Positions 1 to 7,527 of a stretch of 17,087 bases of DNA are shown here, one piece after another; the first letter of the stretch is position 1, and each line of letters begins with the position of its first letter. Origin of the DNA: Phosphoribacter sp044220725 (lineage in GTDB: Bacteria > Actinomycetota > Actinomycetes > Actinomycetales > Dermatophilaceae); the NCBI GenBank assembly GCA_044220725.1, contig JBGAQN010000092.1, positions 1 through 17,087 on the forward strand. The letters run 5' to 3'. A program made the translations under genes and the position numbers. The notes under the pieces are model-generated. The model searched no databases. It was given only the letters and a program-made list of their open reading frames with translations, and had not been told where the DNA came from.

Positions 1-257
1 GCGCTCGGGCACATGTCGCGCTGGAGGGCATTGGCGTGGCTGAACCGGGTGAACGCCTCACCGAGGAAGGCATAGTGCTCGGGGTCGCCGTGGTAGATCG
101 TCCCGGAGCACTGCCCCGACGCCCAGGCGGCGTCCTCCTCATGCGCCATCGCCTCGAGCTCCGCGAGCACCTGGTCGTGCGGTCGCCCGTCGGTGGGCAG
201 ACTCCGCAGCACCGGGAAGCGGTCACGGTAGGGATATGAGTCGAACAGGTCTGACAC
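1..257 (-). CDS. PLP-dependent decarboxylase / sphingosine-1-phosphate lyase-like protein, 5' part only
   Basis: Only the first ~85 codons are in the window; the gene runs off its left edge. The GTG start at 257 is preceded by AAGGAG with 7 nt spacing, which fixes the start. The translation begins MSDLFDSYPYRDRFPVL and continues with a SGTIYHGDPEHYAFL segment and an ALQRDMCPSA segment. Both are characteristic N-terminal blocks of group II PLP decarboxylases of the sphingosine-1-phosphate-lyase/glutamate-decarboxylase type, often annotated 'aspartate aminotransferase family'. The lysine that binds PLP lies outside the window, so activity and substrate cannot be judged. It is divergent from the small gene at 322. 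A TAAGGT hexamer at 287-292 (minus strand) is a possible -10. Confidence 0.75.
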   Translation of the reverse strand, partial: MSDLFDSYPYRDRFPVLRSLPTDGRPHDQVLAELEAMAHEEDAAWASGQCSGTIYHGDPEHYAFLGEAFTRFSHANALQRDMCPS

Positions 258-286
258 AACAACGCTCCTTCAGGGGTCCATCGGGC

Positions 287-292
287 ACCTTA
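287..292 (-). promoter_or_regulatory. possible -10 element (TAAGGT) of the decarboxylase-like gene
   Basis: A TANNNT hexamer lies in the 64-nt divergent gap, about 30 nt upstream of the GTG at 257, leaving room for the AAGGAG ribosome site. No convincing -35 was seen, so this is a weak call. Confidence 0.3.
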
Positions 293-321
293 GTCGCGTC
301 CCTGGGTTAGCGTGGGGGGTT

Positions 322-537
322 ATGAGCATGCAGTGGAGTTGGAAGCTTCTCGACACGTCGGGCGAGGTGATGGCCACGCCGGGGCACGCGTCTTCGGCCT
401 TCCCCACACAGTCCGAGGCCGAGTCATGGATCGGCGAGGTCTGGCCAGAGTTGGTCGAGGCTGGTGTCGATGCGGTGACCCTGCTCGAAGGCGACACCGT
501 CGTCTACGGACCGATGTCGCTGCGACCGGCCGAATGA
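322..537 (+). CDS. small conserved actinobacterial protein (71 aa), function unknown
   Basis: A 71-residue acidic soluble protein. It has an N-terminal strand-like segment (MSMQWSWKLLDTSG), a central FPTQSEAESWIGEVWPEL helix, and a VTLLEGDTVVYGPMSL C-terminal strand. Short proteins with this layout (W-W start, S-x-x-D/E-AESWIGE, GPMSL end) are widespread and uncharacterised in high-GC Gram-positives. No signal peptide, membrane segment or catalytic motif is visible. Its stop overlaps the next gene's start (ATGA at 534-537), so the serine hydrolase is probably translationally coupled to it. Upstream, TAGCGT (308-313) sits 8 nt before the ATG and could be the -10 of a near-leaderless transcript. 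A G-run in between is a poor ribosome site. Confidence 0.75.
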   Translation: MSMQWSWKLLDTSGEVMATPGHASSAFPTQSEAESWIGEVWPELVEAGVDAVTLLEGDTVVYGPMSLRPAE

Positions 538-1904
538 CCGGCTCGACGCTCCCACCGAGTTCGGGGGCCTCGGCCCGCCCCCTGGACCCGGCTCTAGTGG
601 CCCGGATCGACCACCTCGTGGCCAGTCGACAACGCCAGTGGCACACCCCGAGTCTGTCGGTCGGCCTGGTGCGAGATGGGCACCTGATCCACAGCGTGCA
701 CATCGGCTCGGCGCGTCTGGACCCCAGCGTCCCAGCGACCGACGACACCCAGTTCCTCATCGGTTCGGTGACCAAGACCTTCACGGCCGTCGCCGTGATG
801 GCGCTGCGCGATGCGGGCCGACTCGACCTGGACGACCGCCTCGACGCCCACCTCCCGGAGGTTGCCCACGGCGGTCTGACGATCCGGCGGATGCTGGGTC
901 ACCTCTCGGGCCTGCAGCGTGAACCGGTCGGGCGCGTCTGGGAGAGCTTCGACAACCCTGACGCGCGGCGGCTGCTCGCTGAGCTCGCCGATGCCGAGCA
1001 GGTCCTTGCTCCGCACGAGGTCTTCCACTACTCCAACCTCGCCTTCGCGCTGCTCGGGCAGGTCATCGAGCGGCTCGAGGGCCGTTCGTGGGAGGACGTC
1101 ATCCGCGACCGGATCCTGCGTCCCCTCGGAATGACCCGCACCGGCCTCACCCCGAGCGAGGATCGCGCCTATGGCTACCTCGTCCACCCCTTCTCGGGCG
1201 TGGCCACCCCAGAGCCGGTCGCCGACCTCAAGGCGACCGCGCCCATGGGTGGCCTCTGGTCGACAGTCACCGACCTGGCCCGGTATGCCGCGTTCCTCGC
1301 CGACCCCGACCCTGCGGTGCTCGCCCCCGCCACTGTCGAGGCGATGTGCCGGCCGCTGGTCATCCTCGACCCCGACACCTGGACCCTCGGCTACGGGTTG
1401 TCGTTCGGGATGGTCCGCCGGGGCGAGCGGGTCTTCATCGGGCACGGGGGAGCGATGCCGGGCTTCCTCACCGGGCTACGGGTGTCACGCAAGGACCGGT
1501 TGGGTGCGGTCGTGTGGGTCAACTCCTCGGCGGGAGCTGACCCGACCGTCCTGGCTGCCGACCTGCTGGACCTGGTGTTGGACAGCGAGCCGACGCCCGT
1601 CACGACCTGGGTGCCCGAGACTCCTGCACCAGAGTTCGTGGACCTGCTCGGCTCCTGGTGGTCCGAAGGTGAGGAACTCGTCTTCACCGTCCGCGAGGGG
1701 CGGCTGTGGGCTGCAGTCCCTGGGGGAGGGCCGTTGTTCGAGAGCCGGTTCATCCCCGACGGGCCGGACCGGTTCCGGGTCGACGTCGGGCGGGAGCGGG
1801 GCGAAGCGCTCGAAGTCGTTCGGGACGCGACGGGCTCGATCACCCGGATGTATTTCGCGACCTACGCGGTCACTCGCGACCCGCTTGCCTTCGCCCAGTT
1901 GTGA
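534..1904 (+). CDS. serine hydrolase of the beta-lactamase / class C penicillin-binding protein fold
   Basis: A 456-residue serine beta-lactamase-family (PF00144-type) hydrolase. The three active-site elements are visible: S78-V-T-K81 (SxxK nucleophile), Y166-S-N168 (YxN) and H304-G-G306 (the KTG-equivalent). Residues about 20-350 form the catalytic domain. Residues about 360-456 form a beta-rich C-terminal domain seen in D-aminopeptidase/esterase-like members. There is no obvious signal peptide or lipobox, so it is probably cytoplasmic. The substrate (D-amino-acid peptide, ester or beta-lactam) cannot be read from sequence. The ATG at 534 overlaps the stop of the 71-aa gene by four bases, which fixes the start and suggests a two-gene operon. 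An in-frame extension back to 312 exists but is only the shadow of the small gene. Confidence 0.85.
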   Translation: MTGSTLPPSSGASARPLDPALVARIDHLVASRQRQWHTPSLSVGLVRDGHLIHSVHIGSARLDPSVPATDDTQFLIGSVTKTFTAVAVMALRDAGRLDLDDRLDAHLPEVAHGGLTIRRMLGHLSGLQREPVGRVWESFDNPDARRLLAELADAEQVLAPHEVFHYSNLAFALLGQVIERLEGRSWEDVIRDRILRPLGMTRTGLTPSEDRAYGYLVHPFSGVATPEPVADLKATAPMGGLWSTVTDLARYAAFLADPDPAVLAPATVEAMCRPLVILDPDTWTLGYGLSFGMVRRGERVFIGHGGAMPGFLTGLRVSRKDRLGAVVWVNSSAGADPTVLAADLLDLVLDSEPTPVTTWVPETPAPEFVDLLGSWWSEGEELVFTVREGRLWAAVPGGGPLFESRFIPDGPDRFRVDVGRERGEALEVVRDATGSITRMYFATYAVTRDPLAFAQL

Positions 1905-1956
1905 AGCTTGCGTCGGCCCCAACGGTTGTCCTGCAGCCTTCGCTCGCCTGCCGGGC

Positions 1957-2535
1957 TCAGGACGGGAATTCTCCCCGCTTGACCATCGGCCTCGGCAGTC
2001 TGCTGCGCCGGATCTGGTAGGCGCGCATGACGGCATACATCATCGAGCCGCTGGGGATCGAGCCTGCGCCAAATTTCGCGACAAGCAGCCCCTTGAGTTT
2101 GCGCCACATGAAGAAGACATCGCCCACCGAGAGCAAGACCATGCCGTAGACAAGGGCGAAGACCGTCGTGAGCGCCCAGACCTCCTTGATGAAGGACATC
2201 AACAGCGCCAGCAGCATCACGGGCAGGAGGATCTCGCCGAGGCTGAACCGGGCGTCAACGAAGTCGCGGATGTAGCGCCGGACCGGGCCCTTGTCGCGCA
2301 GCGGCATTTTTGACTCGTCGCCGCTGACCATCGCCGCTCGGGTCTCGGCCATCGCAGCTCGTCGCGCCTCTCGCTCGCTGCGCGAGGCGGCCTTGCGGTC
2401 GGTGACGACGACCGGGCGCTTGTTGGCTGCCTCCTGGTCACGCCGCTTGGGGGTCGGGCGATTCTTGGCACCCGGTCGATCCGGGTGCTCGGCGGCGGCG
2501 ACGGTGGTGGGCTCGCTCTTCTTCCTCCAGAACAC
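1957..2535 (-). CDS. DUF3043 membrane protein
   Basis: A 192-aa protein matching the actinobacterial DUF3043 family. It has a basic N-terminal tail with KNRPTPKRRDQEAANK and RKAASRSEREARRA, then MPLRDKGPVRRYIRDFVDAR. Two hydrophobic segments follow (about residues 110-130 and 136-160), and a basic C-terminus. The family is a small integral membrane protein of unknown role. The start is the GTG at 2535 (V-F-W-R-K-K-S-E). It has no ribosome site, but TACAGT lies exactly 7 nt upstream (2543-2548), the arrangement expected of a leaderless mRNA. In-frame ATGs further upstream run antisense through the dipeptidase gene and are rejected. It is divergent from the dipeptidase and converges on the serine hydrolase with 52 bp between stops. 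Confidence 0.88.
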   Translation of the reverse strand: MFWRKKSEPTTVAAAEHPDRPGAKNRPTPKRRDQEAANKRPVVVTDRKAASRSEREARRAAMAETRAAMVSGDESKMPLRDKGPVRRYIRDFVDARFSLGEILLPVMLLALLMSFIKEVWALTTVFALVYGMVLLSVGDVFFMWRKLKGLLVAKFGAGSIPSGSMMYAVMRAYQIRRSRLPRPMVKRGEFPS

Positions 2536-2542
2536 GAGGGCA

Positions 2543-2548
2543 ACTGTA
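2543..2548 (-). promoter_or_regulatory. -10 element (TACAGT), leaderless promoter of the DUF3043 gene
   Basis: TANNNT hexamer ending 7 nt before the GTG at 2535. It overlaps a copy of the dispersed octamer GTATGCCG (2546-2553). No ribosome site is present. Confidence 0.5.
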
Positions 2549-2581
2549 TGCCGTCCGGCAGCCACGGCGTGACGACGTCGA

Positions 2582-2587
2582 TAGGCT
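2582..2587 (+). promoter_or_regulatory. -10 element (TAGGCT), leaderless promoter of the M20 dipeptidase gene
   Basis: TANNNT hexamer ending exactly 6 nt before the GTG at 2594, with no Shine-Dalgarno sequence between. No clear -35 is visible. Confidence 0.5.
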
Positions 2588-2593
2588 CCGCTG

Positions 2594-3967
2594 GTGACCC
2601 AAGAGACCATCACCCCGTCCGACGTCGAGGCGATTCGCGCCCGTGTTCGAGCCCTCCTGCCGCAGCTACGCGCCGACCTCGAGGCCCTCGCCCGCATCCA
2701 CAGCGTGTCCGCCGACACCCACGAGAGCTTCGACCAAGCCCAGGTTGACGCGAGCGCCGAGGCGACGGCGGACCTCCTGCGGGCCGAGGGCCTGCACGTT
2801 GAGATCGTTCGGGAGGGTGGTCAGCCCGCGGTGATCGGACACCTCGCTGGTCCGCCCGGAGCACCGACGGTGACGCTCTACGCCCATCATGACGTCCAGC
2901 CCACGGGTGACCTCAGCCTGTGGCACTCCGACCCGTGGGTCCCGACCGAACGGAACGGACGCTTGTATGGCCGTGGGGTTGCGGACGACAAGGCGGGCAT
3001 CACCGCGCACTTGGCGGCGCTGCGAGCACACTCCGGCGCACTTCCGGTGAGCGTCACGGTCTTCGTGGAGGGTGAAGAGGAATGGGGGTCGGATTCCCTC
3101 CCGGCGATCCTGGAACGACACGGCGACAAACTTGCCGCGGACGCCATCGTCCTGGCCGACTCCGGCAACTGGGAGATCGGGTTGCCGGCGTTGACGACAA
3201 CGCTGCGCGGGCTCGTTCGGGTCGTCGTCACGGTGACGACACTCGACCACGGGGTTCACTCGGGCATGTTCGGCGGGCCGTGTCCGGACGCGATCACCGC
3301 GCTGATCCGGTTGTTGGCCACGCTTCACGACGACGACGGCAACGTCGCGGTGGCCGGTTTGGGCTCCACGTCGGCAGCCCCGTTGGTCTATGACGAGGCG
3401 CGCCTACGAGCCGAGTCGGGCTTGCTGGATGGTGTCGACCTGATTGGCTCTGGATCCATCCTGGACCGTCTGTGGACCAAGCCGTCACTGACGACGATTG
3501 GCATGGACGTGCCGTCGGTCGACAACGCGTCGAACACCCTCGTGCCCTCGGCGTCGGCCAAGATCTCCATGCGGGTCGCCCCACATGAGGACCCACAGGT
3601 GGCGTATGCCGCGCTGCGGGCACATCTGGAAGCGAACATCCCTTGGGGGGCTCGGGTGACCATCACCCTCACTGACGCGGGCCCCGGCTTCGCCGCGAAC
3701 ACCGACGGGCCCATCTACGACCAGGCTCGAGCGGCCCTGGCCGACGCCTTTGGCCAGGACCCGGTGGAGATGGGTGTCGGTGGCTCGATCCCGTTCATCG
3801 CCGCCTTTGCCGAGCGCTTCCCGCACGCGGCCATCCTCGTCACCGGCGTCGAAGACCCGGACAGCCGCGCCCACGGCGCGGACGAATCCCTGGACCTGGG
3901 GGACTGGGAGAAGGCCTGCGTGGCCGAGGCAGTCTTCCTGGCCCGACTGGGGGCGATGCGTCGCTGA
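2594..3967 (+). CDS. M20 family dipeptidase (dinuclear zinc metallopeptidase)
   Basis: A 457-aa cytosolic metallopeptidase of family M20 (dipeptidase/carnosinase-like branch). Metal ligands and catalytic residues are visible: H98-x-D100 in LYAHHDVQP, bridging D131 in GRGVADDK, the E-E pair at 161-162 in VFVEGEEEWGS, D189 in VLADSGNWE, and the last His in the RAHGADESLDL block near the C-terminus. A lid/dimerisation domain sits about 205-350. Length is normal. It probably hydrolyses dipeptides or N-acyl amino acids; the exact substrate is unknown. The start is the GTG at 2594, with only 58 bp to the divergent DUF3043 start. It converges with nadA across a 9-bp-stem hairpin. Confidence 0.92.
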   Translation: MTQETITPSDVEAIRARVRALLPQLRADLEALARIHSVSADTHESFDQAQVDASAEATADLLRAEGLHVEIVREGGQPAVIGHLAGPPGAPTVTLYAHHDVQPTGDLSLWHSDPWVPTERNGRLYGRGVADDKAGITAHLAALRAHSGALPVSVTVFVEGEEEWGSDSLPAILERHGDKLAADAIVLADSGNWEIGLPALTTTLRGLVRVVVTVTTLDHGVHSGMFGGPCPDAITALIRLLATLHDDDGNVAVAGLGSTSAAPLVYDEARLRAESGLLDGVDLIGSGSILDRLWTKPSLTTIGMDVPSVDNASNTLVPSASAKISMRVAPHEDPQVAYAALRAHLEANIPWGARVTITLTDAGPGFAANTDGPIYDQARAALADAFGQDPVEMGVGGSIPFIAAFAERFPHAAILVTGVEDPDSRAHGADESLDLGDWEKACVAEAVFLARLGAMRR

Positions 3968-3996
3968 CCTGTCGACTGCCGCGGTCATCGACAGGT
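3967..3996. terminator. hairpin between convergent dipeptidase and nadA genes
   Basis: A 9-bp perfect stem (ACCTGTCGA 3967-3975 with TCGACAGGT 3988-3996) around a 12-nt loop lies in the 38-bp gap between two convergent stops. There is no T-tract, as is usual for high-GC actinobacterial terminators. It probably acts in both directions. Confidence 0.55.
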
Positions 3997-4005
3997 GCGA
4001 CCGGG

Positions 4006-5211
4006 TCAGTCCTTATGGGTGGGCCCGGGAAGGGCGAGCATCTGGTCGAGGGCGACTCGTGCCCAGTGCCCGATTTGTGGGTCGACCCTGATGGGGTTGA
4101 CTACCCGTCCCTCGACGAGGGACTCCAACATCCAGACCAGGTGCGGTAGGTCGATGCGGTTCATCGTCGAGCAGTAGCACACGTTCTTCTCTAGGAACGC
4201 GATCGACTGTTCCGGGAACATCGTCGCCAGCCGCTTGACGAGATTCAGTTCGGTGCCCACGGCCCAGCTGGTGCCGGCCGGGGCGGCGGCGATGGTTTTG
4301 ATGATCTGCTCGGTAGAGCCGATCTCGTCGGCCAGCTCACACACCTCGTAGCGACACTCCGGGTGGACGATGACCTTGACGTTCGGGATGTCCCGACGCG
4401 CTGACTCGACCGCGTCCACGCTGAACCGGCCGTGGACGGAACAGTGGCCACGCCAGAGGATCATCCGGGCGCGCTGTAGGTCACGGTGGCTGACCCCACC
4501 ACCGGGCAAATGCGGGTCATAGACGACGCAGTCCGCCAACGACAGGCCCAACTCCCGCACGGCGGTGTTGCGGCCGAGGTGTTGATCGGGCAGGAAAAGC
4601 ACCTTGCCCGTTCCGCTGAGCCCACCCGTCTGCTCGAAAGCCCACTCCAGGGCGGTTCGGGCATTGGATGATGTGCAGATCGTTCCCCGGCGCCTACCCG
4701 TGAAGGCCTTGATGGCCGCCGAGGAGTTCATGTATGAGACGGGGATCGTGGCGTCGGAAATGCCCGCGTCTCCCAGGTCATCCCAACAGTCCTCGACCTG
4801 GGCGGAGGTGGCCATGTCGGCCATGGAACAGCCCGCGGCCAGGTCGGGGAGCAGGACGGTCTGCTCGTCGGAGGTGAGGATGTCGGCGGATTCGGCCATG
4901 AAATGCACGCCGCAGAAGACGATCCACGGCGCCTGCGGGCGGGCAGCCGCCTGCTGGGCGAGCTTGAAAGAATCCCCGGTGACGTCGGCGAACTGGATGA
5001 CCTCGTCGCGTTGGTAGTGGTGGCCGAGCACGAATACCTGGTCACCGAGGGCCGCCTTGGCCGCGGTTGCCCGGACCACGAGGTCCGGGTCGGAAGGGGA
5101 GGGCAGGTCGCCGGGGCATTCGACCCCGCGCTCGGTATGCAGGTCGCGCCCAGCGCCGAGGACCAGCAGGGGCAAGGGGGTGTTCTTCGGGGCAGCGGTG
5201 TCGGTGCTCAC
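4006..5211 (-). CDS. nadA: quinolinate synthase NadA
   Basis: A 401-aa [4Fe-4S] quinolinate synthase, which condenses iminoaspartate with dihydroxyacetone phosphate in NAD biosynthesis. Three cluster-ligand cysteines are placed as in the family: C100 (VFCGVHFMAES), C257 (RGHCSVHGRF) and C345/C347 (NVCYCSTMNRID). The substrate-site motifs GHHYQRDEV (64-72), LPDQHLGRN (208-216) and HPECRYEV (283-290) are intact. A poorly conserved ~45-residue N-terminal extension is typical of actinobacteria. The GTG at 5211 is chosen because TACCCT lies 7 nt upstream; the longer in-frame ATG at 5397 would run antisense across the neighbouring gene. No nadB or nadC is in the window, so the aspartate-oxidation and phosphoribosyl steps must be encoded elsewhere. 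It presumably depends on the Fe-S machinery, of which the IscA/ErpA gene at 7630 is a member. Confidence 0.95.
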   Translation of the reverse strand: MSTDTAAPKNTPLPLLVLGAGRDLHTERGVECPGDLPSPSDPDLVVRATAAKAALGDQVFVLGHHYQRDEVIQFADVTGDSFKLAQQAAARPQAPWIVFCGVHFMAESADILTSDEQTVLLPDLAAGCSMADMATSAQVEDCWDDLGDAGISDATIPVSYMNSSAAIKAFTGRRRGTICTSSNARTALEWAFEQTGGLSGTGKVLFLPDQHLGRNTAVRELGLSLADCVVYDPHLPGGGVSHRDLQRARMILWRGHCSVHGRFSVDAVESARRDIPNVKVIVHPECRYEVCELADEIGSTEQIIKTIAAAPAGTSWAVGTELNLVKRLATMFPEQSIAFLEKNVCYCSTMNRIDLPHLVWMLESLVEGRVVNPIRVDPQIGHWARVALDQMLALPGPTHKD

Positions 5212-5218
5212 GAGGTCA

Positions 5219-5224
5219 AGGGTA
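5219..5224 (-). promoter_or_regulatory. -10 element (TACCCT), leaderless promoter of nadA
   Basis: TANNNT hexamer ending 7 nt before the nadA GTG at 5211. It overlaps the dispersed octamer GTATGCCG at 5222-5229. There is no ribosome site in front of the GTG. Confidence 0.5.
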
Positions 5225-5292
5225 TGCCGTCCCGGCTGGCAGATCGGGTGCCCGGTTGGTCGGGGGCGACGTCGGCATGCGAGGGTTGGTGG

Positions 5293-6522
5293 GTGCACGC
5301 CCTGCTTCGCCTCCTGTCCGAACAACCGATCTTGCTCCTGGCTGTGCTGTTGGGTCTGGGCTCGCTGTTGGGCTCGTTGCGCTATCACGGCGTTCATCTC
5401 GGGCCGGCGGCAGTCCTGTTTGGGGCCATCGCCATCTCCAGTGCCGGAACGGCAGCAGGACTGACTCTGGAGGTGCCCGAAGTGGTGGGGACCTTGGGGC
5501 TGGTCCTATTCACCTACACCGTGGGGCTGCTGTCCGGGCCGAACTTCTTTGCCTCGTTGCGGAGGGGTTGGGTCAGCATGGTGGCCGTCGTCGGTGTCTT
5601 CGTCGTCGTCGGGGTCGCTGGAGTGGTGGGGGGACGCCTGCTCGGACTCAGCAGCCCGGTGATCGCCGGCACCCTTGCTGGCGCGCTGACCAACACGCCG
5701 GCGCTCGCTGCGGCCTCTGAACGGGCCGGCGACACGAGCGGACCAACCATCGGCTATTCCATCGCCTATCTGTTCGGGGTGGCGGCCATGCTCGTGGCGG
5801 CGATGCTGGTGTTGCGCAGTCGCAGCGACGAGCGGGCGCGCAACCCGCTGACCAACCTGACGGTTCGCGTAGAGCTCGATGACCCTGTGTGTGTCCACGA
5901 CAGTCACCGTCGTTGGGCCGGCAGCTGTGGTGGCACTGGTTGCGCAACGGCTGGGGCACCGGTCCTCGCACGCCTTGGCGTCCCAACGGCGGGACCTGGA
6001 CTTCCGCCGGATCACGCTTTCTCAGGCGGCTCTTGCTGGGCGCACCGTCGGCGAGCTCGGCCTGGACGAGCGTTTTGGCGCGGTCGCCACCCGGGTTCGC
6101 CGTGGCGACCATGACACTGTCGCCCAGGAGAATTTCGTCCTGCAGATGGGGGACCGGATCCGTGTAACTGCACCCGCCGGCCGCCTCAAGGAGGTCAGCG
6201 CCTTTCTCGGCGATAGCGAGCTGGCCAACGGTTTGTTGCATCGGAGACCTCCGACCTGGGGTGGAAGGTGTTCGTCCTCGGTGCCGTGCCGACCGTCGCG
6301 GCCGCGATGGCACTTGCGGTCATCGGACGTCTGTGGCTCGGGACCAGCCCTCGCCAGCTGGCGGGCCTGCTAGCTGGCGCGCAAACCCAACCTGCGGTGC
6401 TCGCTTTCGCCAACGACCGCACCGGCTTCGACCTACGGGTGGGCCTGGGCTACGCGATGGTCTATCCAGCCGCGATGATCGCCAAGATCCTGCTCGCTCA
6501 GGTGATCGCCGGCCTGGGCTGA
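5293..6522 (+). pseudogene. degraded AspT/YidE-type transporter with RCK_C (TrkA-C) domain
   Basis: Three fragments in changing frames match one aspartate:alanine-exchanger-like transporter. Frame 1 (5293 to about 5878) carries the first membrane half, with about five hydrophobic segments, VLFTYTVGLLSGPNFFASL and LTNTPALAAASE. Frame 2 (about 5879 to 6225) carries the last third of the first RCK_C domain (VTVVGPAAVVALVAQRLG) and an almost complete second one (LDFRRITLSQAALAGRTVGEL to AFLGDSE). Frame 1 (about 6232 to 6522) carries the end of the second membrane half (LAGAQTQPAVLAFAND, LGYAMVYPAAMIAKILLAQ). By comparison with the family (about 530-560 aa), about 40 residues of RCK_C-1 and about 90-100 residues of the second membrane half are missing. 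Both losses shift the frame, and frame 1 stops at 6114. The start is GTG 5293 with GAGGG upstream; an ATG at 5224 would begin only 13 nt from the nadA start. Not functional as read. Confidence 0.8.
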
Positions 6523-6567
6523 TCGCCACCGTCTGCCACGTCGGGTGTCCTCTGGAAACATGGCGTT

Positions 6568-7517
6568 GTGCGTGTGCTCGTTGCCCCCGATCGGTATGCC
6601 GCGTTGCTCAGCTCGGTCGACGCGGCCGAAGCCCTGTCGGCCGGCTGGCGAGTGGGCGGGGACCATGACCGTCTCGACGTGCTCGCCTTGTCCGACGGGG
6701 GTCCGGGCTTCCTGGACGTGATGGGATGCGTCCACCGGGGGCGCACCGAGCTCATCCTCACCCAGGATCCCTGGGGCCGCGAGATCCCCGCGACCATCCT
6801 TGCCGTGCCGACCAGCACGGGGCTGACGGCCTACGTCGAAGCAGCGCAGATCTGTGGGGCGCACCTGCGTCGCCCTGAGGATGACCTCGCCCTGGCCACG
6901 TCCGCCGGGCTTGGCCGGGCGTTGGCCGCGGCCGTGGAACTGGGGGCTACCTCGCTGCTCGTGGGCTTGACCGGATCGGCTGTTCTGGACGGCGGGCTGG
7001 GCCTGGCTGCCGGGGTGGCCGACGAGCCAGGTTTGCTCGGTGCCGGGCCGGCAGCCTTGGCCCTGTTGACCGAGAAGGACCTTGGGCCCCTGCACCTGGC
7101 TCGACAGCGTTTGACCGTGCCCAGGGGGCGGGCGCCGGGGGAGGGCTGGGGTTCGGGTTGTCGGTCCTTGGCGCCCGCATCGAGGACGGGCCGTCTCGGT
7201 GCCTGGCTGAGGTCGGTGGGCCCGGCCGGCTGGCCTGCGCTGACCTTGTCGTGACGGGCACGGCCGTCTTGGGGGCCCAAACCTTGCGCGGATCGGCGAT
7301 CTCGACGATCGCCGAGGCTGCGGCGGAGCACGGCATACCCGTCGTTGCGGTCTGCGGGCGGGTCGAGGCTGGGCGGCGGGAAGTCCTGTCCGCCGGGATC
7401 TCAGGGGCCTACGGGGTGGCCGACAGTCTGGCCCAGTGGCATGGGTTCGAGGCCGATCCCAGCGGCCGGTTGGCCGCCCGGGCCGAGGCCGTGGCCCGCA
7501 CCTGGTCGCCCGCTTAG
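6568..7517 (+). pseudogene. glycerate kinase family gene with an out-of-frame internal deletion
   Basis: The 5' part (frame of 6568, to about 7130) reads MRVLVAPDRYAALLSSVDAAEAL, LALSDGGPGFLDVM, AYVEAAQICGAHL and LVGLTGSAVLDGGLGLAAG. These are the N-terminal blocks of glycerate kinases. The 3' part (frame of 7158, from about 7131) starts with GAGAGGGLGFGLSVLGARIEDG and continues with LVVTGTAVLGAQTLRGSAIS, HGIPVVAVCGRVEAG and AYGVADSL to the stop at 7515-7517. The block normally between them (the D-x-D-N-P-L-x-G and FGPQKG region, roughly 60-70 residues including active-site residues) is absent, and the frame changes at the same point. The intact enzyme phosphorylates D-glycerate. In actinobacteria such a gene sits beside the A-type Fe-S carrier gene, as here. 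It is either a pseudogene or an assembly defect. Confidence 0.78.
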
Positions 7518-7527
7518 GCAAACCTCA
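7514..7527 (+). promoter_or_regulatory. possible partial DtxR/IdeR iron box upstream of the Fe-S carrier gene
   Basis: TTAGGCAAACCTCA matches the last 14 bases of the DtxR/IdeR consensus (TTAGSCTAACCTWA) at 12 positions, but the first five bases of the 19-bp operator are not matched. It overlaps the glycerate kinase stop and lies about 100 nt upstream of the iscA-like start. A TAGGCT hexamer (7538-7543) just downstream could be a -10, which would put this box at the -35 region. A second AACCTC-containing palindrome, GGTTAACC, is at 7571-7578. Suggestive only. Confidence 0.3.

Noticed and set aside
312..533. N-terminal extension of the serine hydrolase back to 312
   Set aside because: The extension is the out-of-frame reading of the conserved 71-aa gene; the ATGA overlap at 534 gives the natural start.
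2541..2560. Octamer copies as binding sites of a local transcription factor only
   Set aside because: Most of the 19 copies lie deep inside coding regions of unrelated genes, so a purely promoter-linked operator does not fit the distribution.
5870..6240. Programmed ribosomal frameshifting as explanation for the split transporter
   Set aside because: Frameshifting would keep all domains encoded. Here conserved blocks are physically missing at each junction, and no slippery site was seen.
6433..7521. 362-codon minus-strand frame opposite the glycerate kinase
   Set aside because: Low-complexity Arg/Pro/Gln translation. The plus strand carries clear, if broken, glycerate kinase blocks.
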